A stretch of 64,000 nt of DNA, taken from positions 1,293,501-1,357,500 of the forward strand of contig NZ_CP149571.1 in the NCBI RefSeq assembly GCF_037890695.1. The letters run 5' to 3'. Source of the stretch: Aeromonas jandaei. GTDB taxonomy: Bacteria > Pseudomonadota > Gammaproteobacteria > Enterobacterales > Aeromonadaceae. Positions 55,805 to 64,000 of the stretch are shown piece after piece. The stretch's first letter is position 1. The number at the start of each line of letters is the position of its first letter. Made by a program: the position numbers and the translations under genes. Below the pieces are notes generated by a model. That model saw only the letters and a program-made list of their open reading frames with translations, was not told where the DNA came from and made no database searches.

Positions 55805-57784
55805 ATGGGTTTATCTATTGTGCAGCGGATCATCGCAGGATTCGTGTTGATGCTGCTGTTGCTGATCCTGCTTGGCGTGATCAGTACTTTCAAAATCAAA
55901 GGGATTAACGAGGGTCTATCGGCCGTATCCGATCGGGCAACGCCACTGGTTGTCGCCGTCGCAGGTCTCAAGGGGGCGTTGCAGGATAGCAACCGTTGGG
56001 TGCTGATCTACCGTACCAGCGAAGAGGGGGGTCAGCTGCCACAGCTGGCCAGCCAGTTCAAAGAGCAGCAGAACCGTTTTGCCCAGCTCAGTCAGGAGAT
56101 GGGCAAATTTACCGACGTGGCGGATGCCCGAGCCCGTTTTCAGCAGGTCGAAAATGCAACTCGCCAGTTCTACTCGCTGGCGGATCAGGTGCTGGCCCAG
56201 CATGGCCAATGGGTCAGTGCGCTGGATCGGCGCCGCAAGCTCGAGATGGCGTTTATCCGCCTCGAAGATACCTACCAGTGGGCTGCCGACTTGCTGCTGC
56301 AACAGACGGCTAGCAAACGCTCCATGCGCAACAAGGCCGAGCTGATTACCTCCGGTATTGCCCGTGATTTGAAGAACATTCGCCGTGCCGATGCCAAGAC
56401 CGACCTGAACGAGTTGGAGAAAGTGCTGAGCAAGGATATCGAGATGGCCCGCAAGCGGCTGGATCGGGTGCTGGTACCTGATGATGTGAAAGCCCGTTTC
56501 GTTGCCAATCTGGATCGAATGCAGGAGTTGGCACTTGGCCCGCAGGGCCTGCTGGCCACCATGCGTCAGGCCCAGCAATTGGAGTTGTCACTGGCAAGCC
56601 AGAACCAGCAGCTAGATGCCAGCTTGATCAACAGCCTGAACCTGCTCGATGAGATGGGTAAATCCGCGAGTGCAATTGCCAGTGAAAGCCGGGTCAATGC
56701 CGATGCGGCGGTCACCAGCGCCAGTTTCTGGATCCTGGTAGTAGCGGCCATCTCTGCTGGTGCAGCACTGGTGATTGGTTATACCACCACCCGCAGCATT
56801 CAGCGGCCGTTGCAGATGATCGACAAGGAGCTGAGCTATATGGCGGCCGGTGATATGACCCGCCGCATCAACTATCGCAGCAGTTGCGAATTTGGCAGTC
56901 TCTCCCGCTCCATCGATACGCTGGCGGGCAAGACCGGGGAGCTGCTCTCCCAGATCAATGCGGGATCCCGCCATCTGGTGGATGAAGCGAGCCGGGCTGC
57001 CGAGATCAGCGAGCGAGCCATGTCGCGGGTGCAGGAGCAGAAGAGCCAGACCGATCAGGTCGCTGCAGCCATCACCGAACTTGAAGTGAGTGCGACCGAG
57101 GTTGCACGCTCCACTGATGGCACCAAGCGCGAAGTTGATCTGGCGGATGAAGAGGCCCGCAGCGGCCGCCAGAAAGTGGTGACCACCCGCCGAATTACCG
57201 AACAACTGGCCGGTGCCATGGAGGAGGCCGTTGGCATTACCTACAAGCTGGGCGAGTTCAGCAACAATATCGGCAGCATTCTCGATGTGATCCGCAGCAT
57301 TGCCGAACAGACCAACCTGCTGGCGCTGAACGCCGCCATCGAGGCTGCTCGGGCCGGCGATGCCGGTCGCGGCTTTGCAGTGGTCGCTGATGAAGTGCGG
57401 GCATTGGCCAATCGCACCCAGACGTCGACCGAGGAGATCCAGGCGATGATCGAGAACCTGCAGAGCTCCAGCAAGCACGTTGTCGAAGTGATGGGGCGCA
57501 GTCAGGAGCAGACCCAGAACTGCGTGGAGCAGACTCGCGAGATGGACAGTGCACTACAATCCATCGCCGATCGGATGGGGGCCATCAAATCGATGGCGGA
57601 TCAGGTGGCACATGCCGCTCAGGAGCAAATCTCGGTCAGCCAGGGGGTGGCTCGCCATATCTCGGGTATTGCCGAGGTGGCGTACGAGACGGAGCGTGAG
57701 GCGCGTGAGTCGGCCAGCAGCAGCGAAGTGCTGGCTGAACTGGTCGCCAAGCAGCAGCAACTGATTGCACATTTCAAGGTCTAG
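55805..57784 (+). CDS. Methyl-accepting chemotaxis protein with a large periplasmic sensor
   Basis: This 659-residue chemoreceptor has membrane helix 1 (about 5-30) and an all-helical periplasmic domain of about 270 residues, large enough for a helical-bimodular-type sensor. Membrane helix 2 ([21 protein letters not shown]), a HAMP domain and the signalling hairpin with tip [35 protein letters not shown] follow. No CheR-binding pentapeptide (such as NWETF) is seen at the C-terminus. The ATG at 55805 has GAGGA upstream. The next gene, 8 bp downstream, encodes a solute-binding protein, which suggests that the receptor senses a ligand through it. Confidence 0.93.
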   Translation: MGLSIVQRIIAGFVLMLLLLILLGVISTFKIKGINEGLSAVSDRATPLVVAVAGLKGALQDSNRWVLIYRTSEEGGQLPQLASQFKEQQNRFAQLSQEMGKFTDVADARARFQQVENATRQFYSLADQVLAQHGQWVSALDRRRKLEMAFIRLEDTYQWAADLLLQQTASKRSMRNKAELITSGIARDLKNIRRADAKTDLNELEKVLSKDIEMARKRLDRVLVPDDVKARFVANLDRMQELALGPQGLLATMRQAQQLELSLASQNQQLDASLINSLNLLDEMGKSASAIASESRVNADAAVTSASFWILVVAAISAGAALVIGYTTTRSIQRPLQMIDKELSYMAAGDMTRRINYRSSCEFGSLSRSIDTLAGKTGELLSQINAGSRHLVDEASRAAEISERAMSRVQEQKSQTDQVAAAITELEVSATEVARSTDGTKREVDLADEEARSGRQKVVTTRRITEQLAGAMEEAVGITYKLGEFSNNIGSILDVIRSIAEQTNLLALNAAIEAARAGDAGRGFAVVADEVRALANRTQTSTEEIQAMIENLQSSSKHVVEVMGRSQEQTQNCVEQTREMDSALQSIADRMGAIKSMADQVAHAAQEQISVSQGVARHISGIAEVAYETEREARESASSSEVLAELVAKQQQLIAHFKV

Positions 57785-57792
57785 GAGGGCTT

Positions 57793-59277
57793 ATGTCTAA
57801 AAAGTGGATTGGAGCCCTGAGTCTCCTGTTGTGTGGCCAGTTGATGGCCAGTGAGTTGGTGATAGAGAGCTGGCGTACCGATGACAAGGCATTGTGGGAA
57901 CAGAAGATCATTCCGGCATTCGAAGCGTCACATCCCGGTATCAAGGTAAGTTTTCACCCTGTTCAGAACGTCAACTACATGCCGACCCTGTGGGAGAATC
58001 TGAAAGGGGGCAAGGCCGGTGACCTCATCACCTGCCGCCCGTTCGATGATTCGCTGGCGTTGTTCAAGGCGGGTCATCTGGCCGAGCTGACCGAGATGGC
58101 GGGAATGGAAAACTTCCCGAGTTTTGCCCAGTCGCCCTGGCAGACTGACTCCGGTGCCCAGACCTTCTGCGTACCCATGGCCTCGGTGATCCATGGTTTT
58201 TTCTACAACAAGAAGATTTTCAGCGAGCTGGGGCTGGCCGTGCCACAAACTCGTGATGAGTTCTTTGCTGTACTCGACAAGGTGAAGGCGGATGGCCGCT
58301 ATGTGCCGCTTGCCATGAGTGGCTCCGAGAGCTGGGTTGCCTCCGAACTGGGTTTCCAGAACATCGGCCCCAATTACTGGAAGGGTGAGGATGGGCGACT
58401 GGCGCTGATTGGCGGACAGGAGCGGCTCGACAACCCGCAATACGTGAAGGTGTTCGACGAGCTGGCTCGCTGGCACGACTATCTCGGCGAGGGGGCCGAG
58501 AGTCGCGATTATGCGACCAGTAACGAGCTGTTTACCTCCGGCAAGGCCGCTTTCTATGTGGCTGGCTCCTGGGAGATAGCACCTTTTACCGGCAAGGTTG
58601 ATTTCGGCGTGATGCGCCCACCAGTGGCGAAACAGGGTGACGGCTGCTTCTTTACCGATCACACCGACATCGGCATGGGGATGAATCCGGCCAGCAAGAA
58701 CCAAGAGGGGGCAATGGCTTTCCTGCAGTGGCTGACAACCCCGCAGTTTGCCGAGCTCTATACCAACTCGCTGCCGGGATTTTTCTCCCTCTCCAACCAC
58801 TTCTTTGATGTCACCAATCCGGCGGCAAGGGAGATGATGGGGTGGCGCGATCAGTGTGACTCGACCATTCGCGTGGCTACCCAGATCCTCTCTCGTGGCA
58901 CTCCCAAGTTGGGAGATGAGCTGGCGGAAGTGAGTCAGGCGGTGTTGCTCGGCAAGATGGAACCCAAGGCTGCCGCAGAGCGGTTGGAGAATGGCCTCAA
59001 GGGGTGGTATGCCCCCCATCAGAGCAACAAGGCCAAGGGGCAGGATTGTCAGTGTGATGCTGTCGCTCCGGCTGCGGCAGTTTCCGCGGCCCCTGCAACG
59101 ACCGACACTCCTGCGGCACCGGCACCGGCACCGGCACCGGCACCGGCACCGGCACCGGCACCAGTGGCATCGGTTGCTCCTGCTCAGCCTGCGTCGTCTG
59201 CTGCCGCGCCACAACCGGCATCCCCCCATGAGGTGGAGCAGGCGCTCTCCAAAGAGCTGGAGACGCCTCAGCAATAG
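57793..59277 (+). CDS. Extracellular solute-binding protein (sugar type) with a Pro/Ala tail
   Basis: This 494-residue periplasmic binding protein of the MalE-like family has a signal peptide (cut near LMASE). Recognisable segments are LVIESWRTDDKALWEQKIIPAFEASHPGIKVSFH, ITCRPFDDSLALFKAGHLAEL, FYNKKIFSELGLAVPQTRDEFF and AAFYVAGSWEIAPF. After residue about 427 a Pro/Ala tail of about 65 residues follows, with a (PA)n stretch encoded by eight exact GGCACC repeats (59115-59162). No permease or ATPase gene is adjacent; the preceding gene is a chemoreceptor. It is probably a ligand-binding partner for chemotaxis and not only transport. Confidence 0.88.
   Translation: MSKKWIGALSLLLCGQLMASELVIESWRTDDKALWEQKIIPAFEASHPGIKVSFHPVQNVNYMPTLWENLKGGKAGDLITCRPFDDSLALFKAGHLAELTEMAGMENFPSFAQSPWQTDSGAQTFCVPMASVIHGFFYNKKIFSELGLAVPQTRDEFFAVLDKVKADGRYVPLAMSGSESWVASELGFQNIGPNYWKGEDGRLALIGGQERLDNPQYVKVFDELARWHDYLGEGAESRDYATSNELFTSGKAAFYVAGSWEIAPFTGKVDFGVMRPPVAKQGDGCFFTDHTDIGMGMNPASKNQEGAMAFLQWLTTPQFAELYTNSLPGFFSLSNHFFDVTNPAAREMMGWRDQCDSTIRVATQILSRGTPKLGDELAEVSQAVLLGKMEPKAAAERLENGLKGWYAPHQSNKAKGQDCQCDAVAPAAAVSAAPATTDTPAAPAPAPAPAPAPAPAPVASVAPAQPASSAAAPQPASPHEVEQALSKELETPQQ
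59115..59162. repeat. GGCACC hexanucleotide repeat (8 copies)
   Basis: Eight perfect 6-bp units encode alternating Pro-Ala in the tail of the binding protein. Slippage would change tail length by two residues per unit without breaking the frame. Confidence 0.9.
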
Positions 59278-59295
59278 CGGGGTTTGTAAAAGGAA

Positions 59296-59319
59296 CGGGA
59301 GGCATTAGCCTCCCGCTTT
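59296..59319 (+). terminator. Terminator of the chemoreceptor/binding-protein operon
   Basis: CGGGAGGC/GCCTCCCG with an ATTA loop is followed by CTTTT, 18 bp after the stop. Confidence 0.88.
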
Positions 59320-59329
59320 TGTTGCTGCG

Positions 59330-60130
59330 CTACCGAGGTTCATGGGGCCAGCGGCAGAGGCTGCCGATGCGGGCGACCGGAGTGAAACCAAGCGAACGGT
59401 AGATCCGCTGTGCGTGGTAGTGCTCGTCGGCCACTATGATCAGCTGTTCGACGCGAGTCAGCCCGTGTTGGGCAACCTTGCTCAGCAGTTGGCGGCAGAG
59501 CCCCTGATTACGCCATCTCCGGTGAGTTCTCACCAACTGAAAGCGCCCCAACTTATCGGTAAAGAAGAGACCGCAGCTGGCAACCAGTTGCTCATCCAGC
59601 CAGACCCCCCACCAGTTACCCAGTCCATCGGCGATCATCGCCTGATAAAGCTCTCTGCGGGAGTGAAGGTAGGAGAGATAACTCTCCTTTGAATGAGCTT
59701 CATCCCGCTCATGGAGCTCGAAGTCGATCCACTCCTGCCAGTCAGCAGGCTTGAATGCACGCACTTCGGCATGGGAAAGAGCGCTATCGGACATTTGCCA
59801 GCCACCCTTGTCGAGTGCCAGAACAACGCACTCCAGATACTGATATCCGGTAGTGACGAAGCCGGCGACCCGGCTGTTCTGCCCTTCGGCCAGTGGCCAC
59901 TGGAAAGTTCGGTGCTGGATCCTGGGATCCTGGCCAATCAGCTGATCGAATGCGGCTTCCAGCCATCCTTTATCCCTGTCACTGGGGGGAGATGCGAGCA
60001 GCAGATAGTTGCCAAAGTAGTAGTCGGGAGCATCCGGAGTGCGTACGGCCCAGAACTGCTCGTGCCGGGTGACCTCGCCCTGATAGCGATCAAACAGCAA
60101 GTCGGTGGCAAAGCCGGGGTGGGTATCCAT
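59330..60130 (-). CDS. GNAT-family acetyltransferase with an N-terminal extension
   Basis: This 266-residue protein has a C-terminal GNAT domain (about 130-260): WGVWLDEQLVASCGLFF, RFQLVRTHRRWRNQGLCRQLL (acetyl-CoA loop) and LIIVADEHYHAQRIYRSLGFTPVARIG. The N-terminal 120 residues (HEQFWAVRTPDAPDYYFGNYLLL) form a second GNAT-like half or substrate domain of unknown role. The ATG at 60130 has AGGAG 10 bases upstream. Substrate unknown. Confidence 0.82.
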   Translation of the reverse strand: MDTHPGFATDLLFDRYQGEVTRHEQFWAVRTPDAPDYYFGNYLLLASPPSDRDKGWLEAAFDQLIGQDPRIQHRTFQWPLAEGQNSRVAGFVTTGYQYLECVVLALDKGGWQMSDSALSHAEVRAFKPADWQEWIDFELHERDEAHSKESYLSYLHSRRELYQAMIADGLGNWWGVWLDEQLVASCGLFFTDKLGRFQLVRTHRRWRNQGLCRQLLSKVAQHGLTRVEQLIIVADEHYHAQRIYRSLGFTPVARIGSLCRWPHEPR

Positions 60131-60364
60131 GATGGTGCTCCTGCGAAGATTCAATCTTTTATCGGCAGGTGCAGGAAGAAGTAGATAAAAAGGGGCCGGA
60201 GAATTGATTCTCCGGCCAAACAATCACACGCAGATTCAGAACGTCCAGGACGATCCGTCGTCTATCATAACTCGCTCGGGATAATTTTGGGATGAGGAGT
60301 TCCGCTTAGTCGTTGATTAATTTGTAACGATGAGTTTCATCTGACGGTGTTTATGAAATGACAG

Positions 60365-61361
<997 letters not shown>

Positions 61362-61374
61362 TCGGCAGAGGGAT

Positions 61375-61407
61375 AAAAAGCCAATGAGTTGCTCATTGGC
61401 TTTTTTG
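61375..61407. terminator. Bidirectional terminator between metF and a secreted-protein gene
   Basis: AAAAAGCCAATGAG/CTCATTGGCTTTTTT forms a long stem with a 3-nt loop. It lies just after metF and, in the other direction, just after the probable true stop (61421-61423) of the minus-strand gene. Confidence 0.95.
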
Positions 61408-61420
61408 TTATGGCGACCCG

Positions 61421-62492
61421 TCAGGGTCTGGTCGGGGCGATCTCTTTCGGCTCGAGATCGATCACGGCATTGCCTGCCGCTCCCGGATACTGGTGATAAC
61501 TCTGGTTCCTGCTCCAGGGTGTAGAAGGTATCCAGATAGTCATCGTCGTTGGTCATCCAGGAGTCGGGCAGCGCCTTGACGATACGACCGCCCAGATCGA
61601 GGAAGGGGAGTCCCTCCGGCACTCCGCCAGCGGTAAAGCCGAGCTTGAGCGCCTCAATCAGCAGGTCGGCCAGCTCCTTGTAGTTGACGTTGTCATCCTG
61701 CTCCATCATCACGATATCAACTGCACCCCAGCGGTAGCGATCCCAGTAAACCAGGATCTGGTTGGGGGTGTAGTCGGTATTGTCATAGTCGAGGTAGGGC
61801 ATATCGACTATATCGACCACGGGTTCATCCCGACTGGGGTTGACCCCGGCGACGACGGCATAAACCTCGGCAGCACCGAGCAGCCAAGGCTCCTGATCAT
61901 CTTTCAGTCTGATCTTTTTCAGAATGCTGGTCTTGAGCGGAGCTGTGCTGGCAGAAGCCTTGGGTTGGAGGGCTGCCTGCATATCGGCCGCGGCAAACGC
62001 CTTACGCATCACCTGTAGACCGGCATTTTTGGCTTTAACCGGATCGGCTTCGACCACGAGCACGGGTCGGGCCGGTGCCTTGTCGACATCCAGATAGACC
62101 GGATTACCGGCGCTGTCGAACGCTTCGATGGCACTCCAGCTCTTCTCATCACCGCTCGGGACATAAGCGACCAGCGGTTCAACCCCCTGTTGCAAGGCGG
62201 CAGCCTGTTCCGGGTTGGCCAGTCGCAGCTGCATCAACTGCTTCACTTCCCCGTCGAGCCCTTGTCGGGCGATCGCTGCCTGATTGGCATCGGTTGCTTG
62301 CCGTTTAAGGCGGGTGGGCGCTTTCTTCAACAACTCGGGCAGCGGGCTTTGGTACTGAGGATTGCTTACCAGAGGCAGCAAACTCTTCTGTTGTAGCGCG
62401 AGCTGGCGCGCCAGCTCCCGATCCGTATCGGCAGCCTGGACGCTCGTGGCGCCCAGTATGGCCAGCAATAACAAGACAGCCTGACTTTTCAT
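61421..62492 (-). pseudogene. Secreted protein (DUF3103-like) with a frameshift near its 3' end
   Basis: The gene encodes an exported protein of about 356 residues with a signal peptide (MKSQAVLLLLAILGATSVQA). No catalytic motif is recognised; it could belong to DUF3103, a guess. The reading frame as written continues past the terminator and into metF. If one base is removed near 61505, the frame instead continues EQNQSYHQYPGAAGNAVIDLEPK and stops at 61421, just before the terminator. The in-frame ending (394 residues) is therefore probably an artefact of a one-base insertion. The N-terminal 320 residues are intact. Start at 62492 has GGAG 8 bp upstream. Confidence 0.75.
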
Positions 62493-62612
62493 TTTTATTC
62501 TCCGTTATATGAACCTGACAGGCGGCAAATTGGGAAGAAGATGCCGCCTGATGCCACTAGATTAAAATTAGTTTCAGTTGTGAACTATTTTGTACGGAGA
62601 GTGTGGAATGGT

Positions 62613-63788
62613 TCACGGTTTGTGATCCAATTGATTCCTTTGTCGATAAATTTGGATGCCATAGAGCCCCATGCCGATGAGCAGTCCCCAGCAGGCGGCA
62701 GCGATGCCGAGCAGGTTGATCCCGGAAGCTGTGATGATGAAGGTCAGCAGGGCGGCCTCACGGGCATCGTCGTGTTGCAATGCGGTGTGCAGGCTGCTGC
62801 CGATGGTGCCGAGCAGAGCCAGTCCGGCGACACAGGTCACCAGTGTGGTCGGGAAGGCTGTGAACAGCGCCGCCACCGTGGCCCCGAAACAGCCGGTCAG
62901 CAGATAGAAGCAGCCAGCCCACACTGCCGCTGGCCAACGCCGCTTGGCATCCGGATCCACCTCTTTCCCCATGCAGATGGCAGCGGTGATGGCCGCCAGG
63001 TTGAAGGCGTAACCGCCGAATGGAGCCAGCAGCAGACCGGTCAGGCCGGTTCAGGTGATGAGAGATGAGGTGGCGGGCTGATAGCCGTGGGCCCGTAAAA
63101 TGGTAATGCCCGGCATGTTCTGGGAGGTCATGGTGACGATGAACAGTGGCAGAGCGATACCGAACAGGGCACCAAGGGAGAACTCTGGCCAGGTCATGAC
63201 CGGGCCGGCCAGTTGCCAGTGAATGGTGTCAAGCTGCAGTTCTCCTCTCAACAGGCAGATGAGGATACCGACCGCCAGTACCAGCACCATGGTATAGCGT
63301 GGCCAGAGATGGCGGCCGAGCAGGAACGCCAATAGCAGGCTGCCGAGCAGCAAGGGATCTGCTGGCGCGACTTTGAACAGATCCAGCCCGAATTTGAGCA
63401 GTACCCCGGCGAGCATGGCCGCCGCCAGCTGGGCGGGGATATGGCGCATTAGCCGATCGAACCAGCCGCTGATGCCGCACAGGGTGATCAGCAGGGAAGA
63501 GACAACGAAGGCACCGATGGCCTCGGCCAGGGTGAAATTGCCCAGGCTGGTGATGAGCAGGGCGGCCCCCGGGGTCGACCATGCAGTCAAGACGGGGATG
63601 CGGTAATAGAGGGAGAGGCCGATGCAGCTGATGCCCATGCCGATACCCAGCGTCCATAGCCAGGATGCGAGCTGGGCAGCATCAGCCCCCGCTGCTGTGG
63701 CTGCCTGAATGATCAGGATGACCGAACTGGTATAACCGACCATCACGGCGATAAAGCCTGCGACCAGATGGGGGAGGGCGAAGGGCAT
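62613..63788 (-). pseudogene. benE: BenE-family benzoate/proton symporter broken by a nonsense codon
   Basis: The frame is a BenE/YdcO-type permease of about 391 codons with about 11 membrane helices: LPHLVAGFIAVMVGYTSSVILIIQ, YYRIPVLTAWSTPGAALL, FGIALPLFIVTMTSQNMPGI. An in-frame TGA at 63051-63053 lies between SSLIT and TGLTGLLLAPFGGYAFNLAAITAAICM, a segment highly conserved in the family. The same frame continues to 62613, so only the TGA interrupts. Start 63788 follows AAGGA. It is divergent from an XRE-type regulator, as ydcO is from ydcN in E. coli. Confidence 0.85.
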
Positions 63789-63815
63789 ATAACGTCCTTG
63801 TGGGGTTGTGGCGGT

Positions 63816-63875
63816 TTGTGCGTTATTACGTACAATATTGCACCAGACTATATCGCTGTGCGTTATAGCGCACAA
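63816..63875. promoter_or_regulatory. Twin palindromic operators between benE and the XRE regulator
   Basis: TTGTGCGTTATTACGTACAA (63816-63835) and CTGTGCGTTATAGCGCACAA (63856-63875) share the pattern TGTGCGTTATNNCGNACAA and are each symmetrical. Centres are 40 bp apart, so one protein could bind both on one DNA face. They lie in the divergent promoter region. Confidence 0.7.
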
Positions 63876-63920
63876 GGCAATTAATGCAGGCGCAATTCAG
63901 GCGCAATTAAAGAGGCAGTC

Positions 63921-64000
63921 ATGCAAGAGGTGAATCAGCATCTGGCACAACGTCTGAAGGGTTTACGCAGTGAACTGGGCTGGAGCCTGGATGTAGCGGC
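63921..64000 (+). CDS. XRE-type regulator (YdcN-like), truncated by window end
   Basis: Only the first 26 codons are present: MQEVNQHLAQRLKGLRSELG then WSLDVAA, the start of an XRE helix-turn-helix. The divergent benE-type permease suggests the XRE-cupin family (E. coli YdcN). The twin operators upstream are likely its targets. The remainder lies outside the window. Confidence 0.75.
   Translation, partial: MQEVNQHLAQRLKGLRSELGWSLDVA

Noticed and set aside
57928..59274. 448-codon open frame opposite the solute-binding protein
   Set aside because: It is an antisense shadow. The R/C-rich start arises from the GGCACC repeat read on the other strand.
63051..63053. TGA in benE as a selenocysteine codon
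   Set aside because: BenE permeases are not selenoproteins, the position is not a catalytic cysteine, and no SECIS-like hairpin directly follows.

Overview
The window is a roughly 60% GC chromosomal segment of a gammaproteobacterium that is almost certainly an Aeromonas. The best evidence is a complete aerolysin gene (3321-4787), which by memory is closest to the A. sobria/A. veronii type. Supporting evidence is the gene order hslR-hslO-pckA, thiC-thiDE-thiFSGH, ssb/uvrA and the AmtB, OmpW and HslO sequences. No tRNA, rRNA, CRISPR array, transposase or prophage gene was seen.

Layout. 1-3.1 kb: a histidine kinase/response regulator pair divergent from two small exported proteins. 3.3-4.8 kb: aerolysin. 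5.0-5.5 kb: a MerR regulator with its own MerR-type promoter. 5.5-12.5 kb: a TPP riboswitch and the thiamine operon thiC-thiDE(fused)-thiF-thiS-thiG-thiH. 12.5-15.3 kb: repeat elements and an AT-rich two-gene islet (a nitrilase-fold protein plus a 93-residue protein). This is the only clearly foreign block and the best candidate for an undescribed system. 15.4-17.5 kb: acetyltransferases, one of them Vat-like. 17.7-26.8 kb: two diguanylate cyclases, a serine-type transporter, an ExoD-like protein, an outer-membrane barrel, AmtB with a sigma-54/NtrC-type promoter, a SlyB-like lipoprotein and YgbA. 26.9-33.4 kb: an aminopeptidase P with a GntR regulator, then pckA, hslO and hslR. 33.5-38.2 kb: a Nudix-PAP2 fusion with a YdiK-like permease, a small repeat-flanked islet, and a Tat-exported agmatine deiminase. 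38.6-44.2 kb: dihydroxyacetone/glycerol catabolism (dhaR facing dhaKLM-gldA). 44.4-49.5 kb: adenine permease with a PurR-like box, cold-shock protein, cation exporter and ssb. 49.9-64 kb: uvrA with an SOS-like box, a broken CHASE4-GGDEF gene, OmpW, a chemoreceptor paired with a solute-binding protein, metF with met boxes, a frameshifted secreted protein, and a benE permease broken by a nonsense codon, divergent from an XRE regulator cut by the window edge.

Most of the segment is ordinary core metabolism with readable regulation (TPP riboswitch, NtrC/sigma-54, PurR, MetJ, LexA and FNR-type sites). Unusual points are the nitrilase islet, an in-frame repeat insertion at the start of thiH, a 24-bp repeat shared by the two low-GC islets, three broken genes within 11 kb, the aerolysin pore-loop substitutions, and several fusions.
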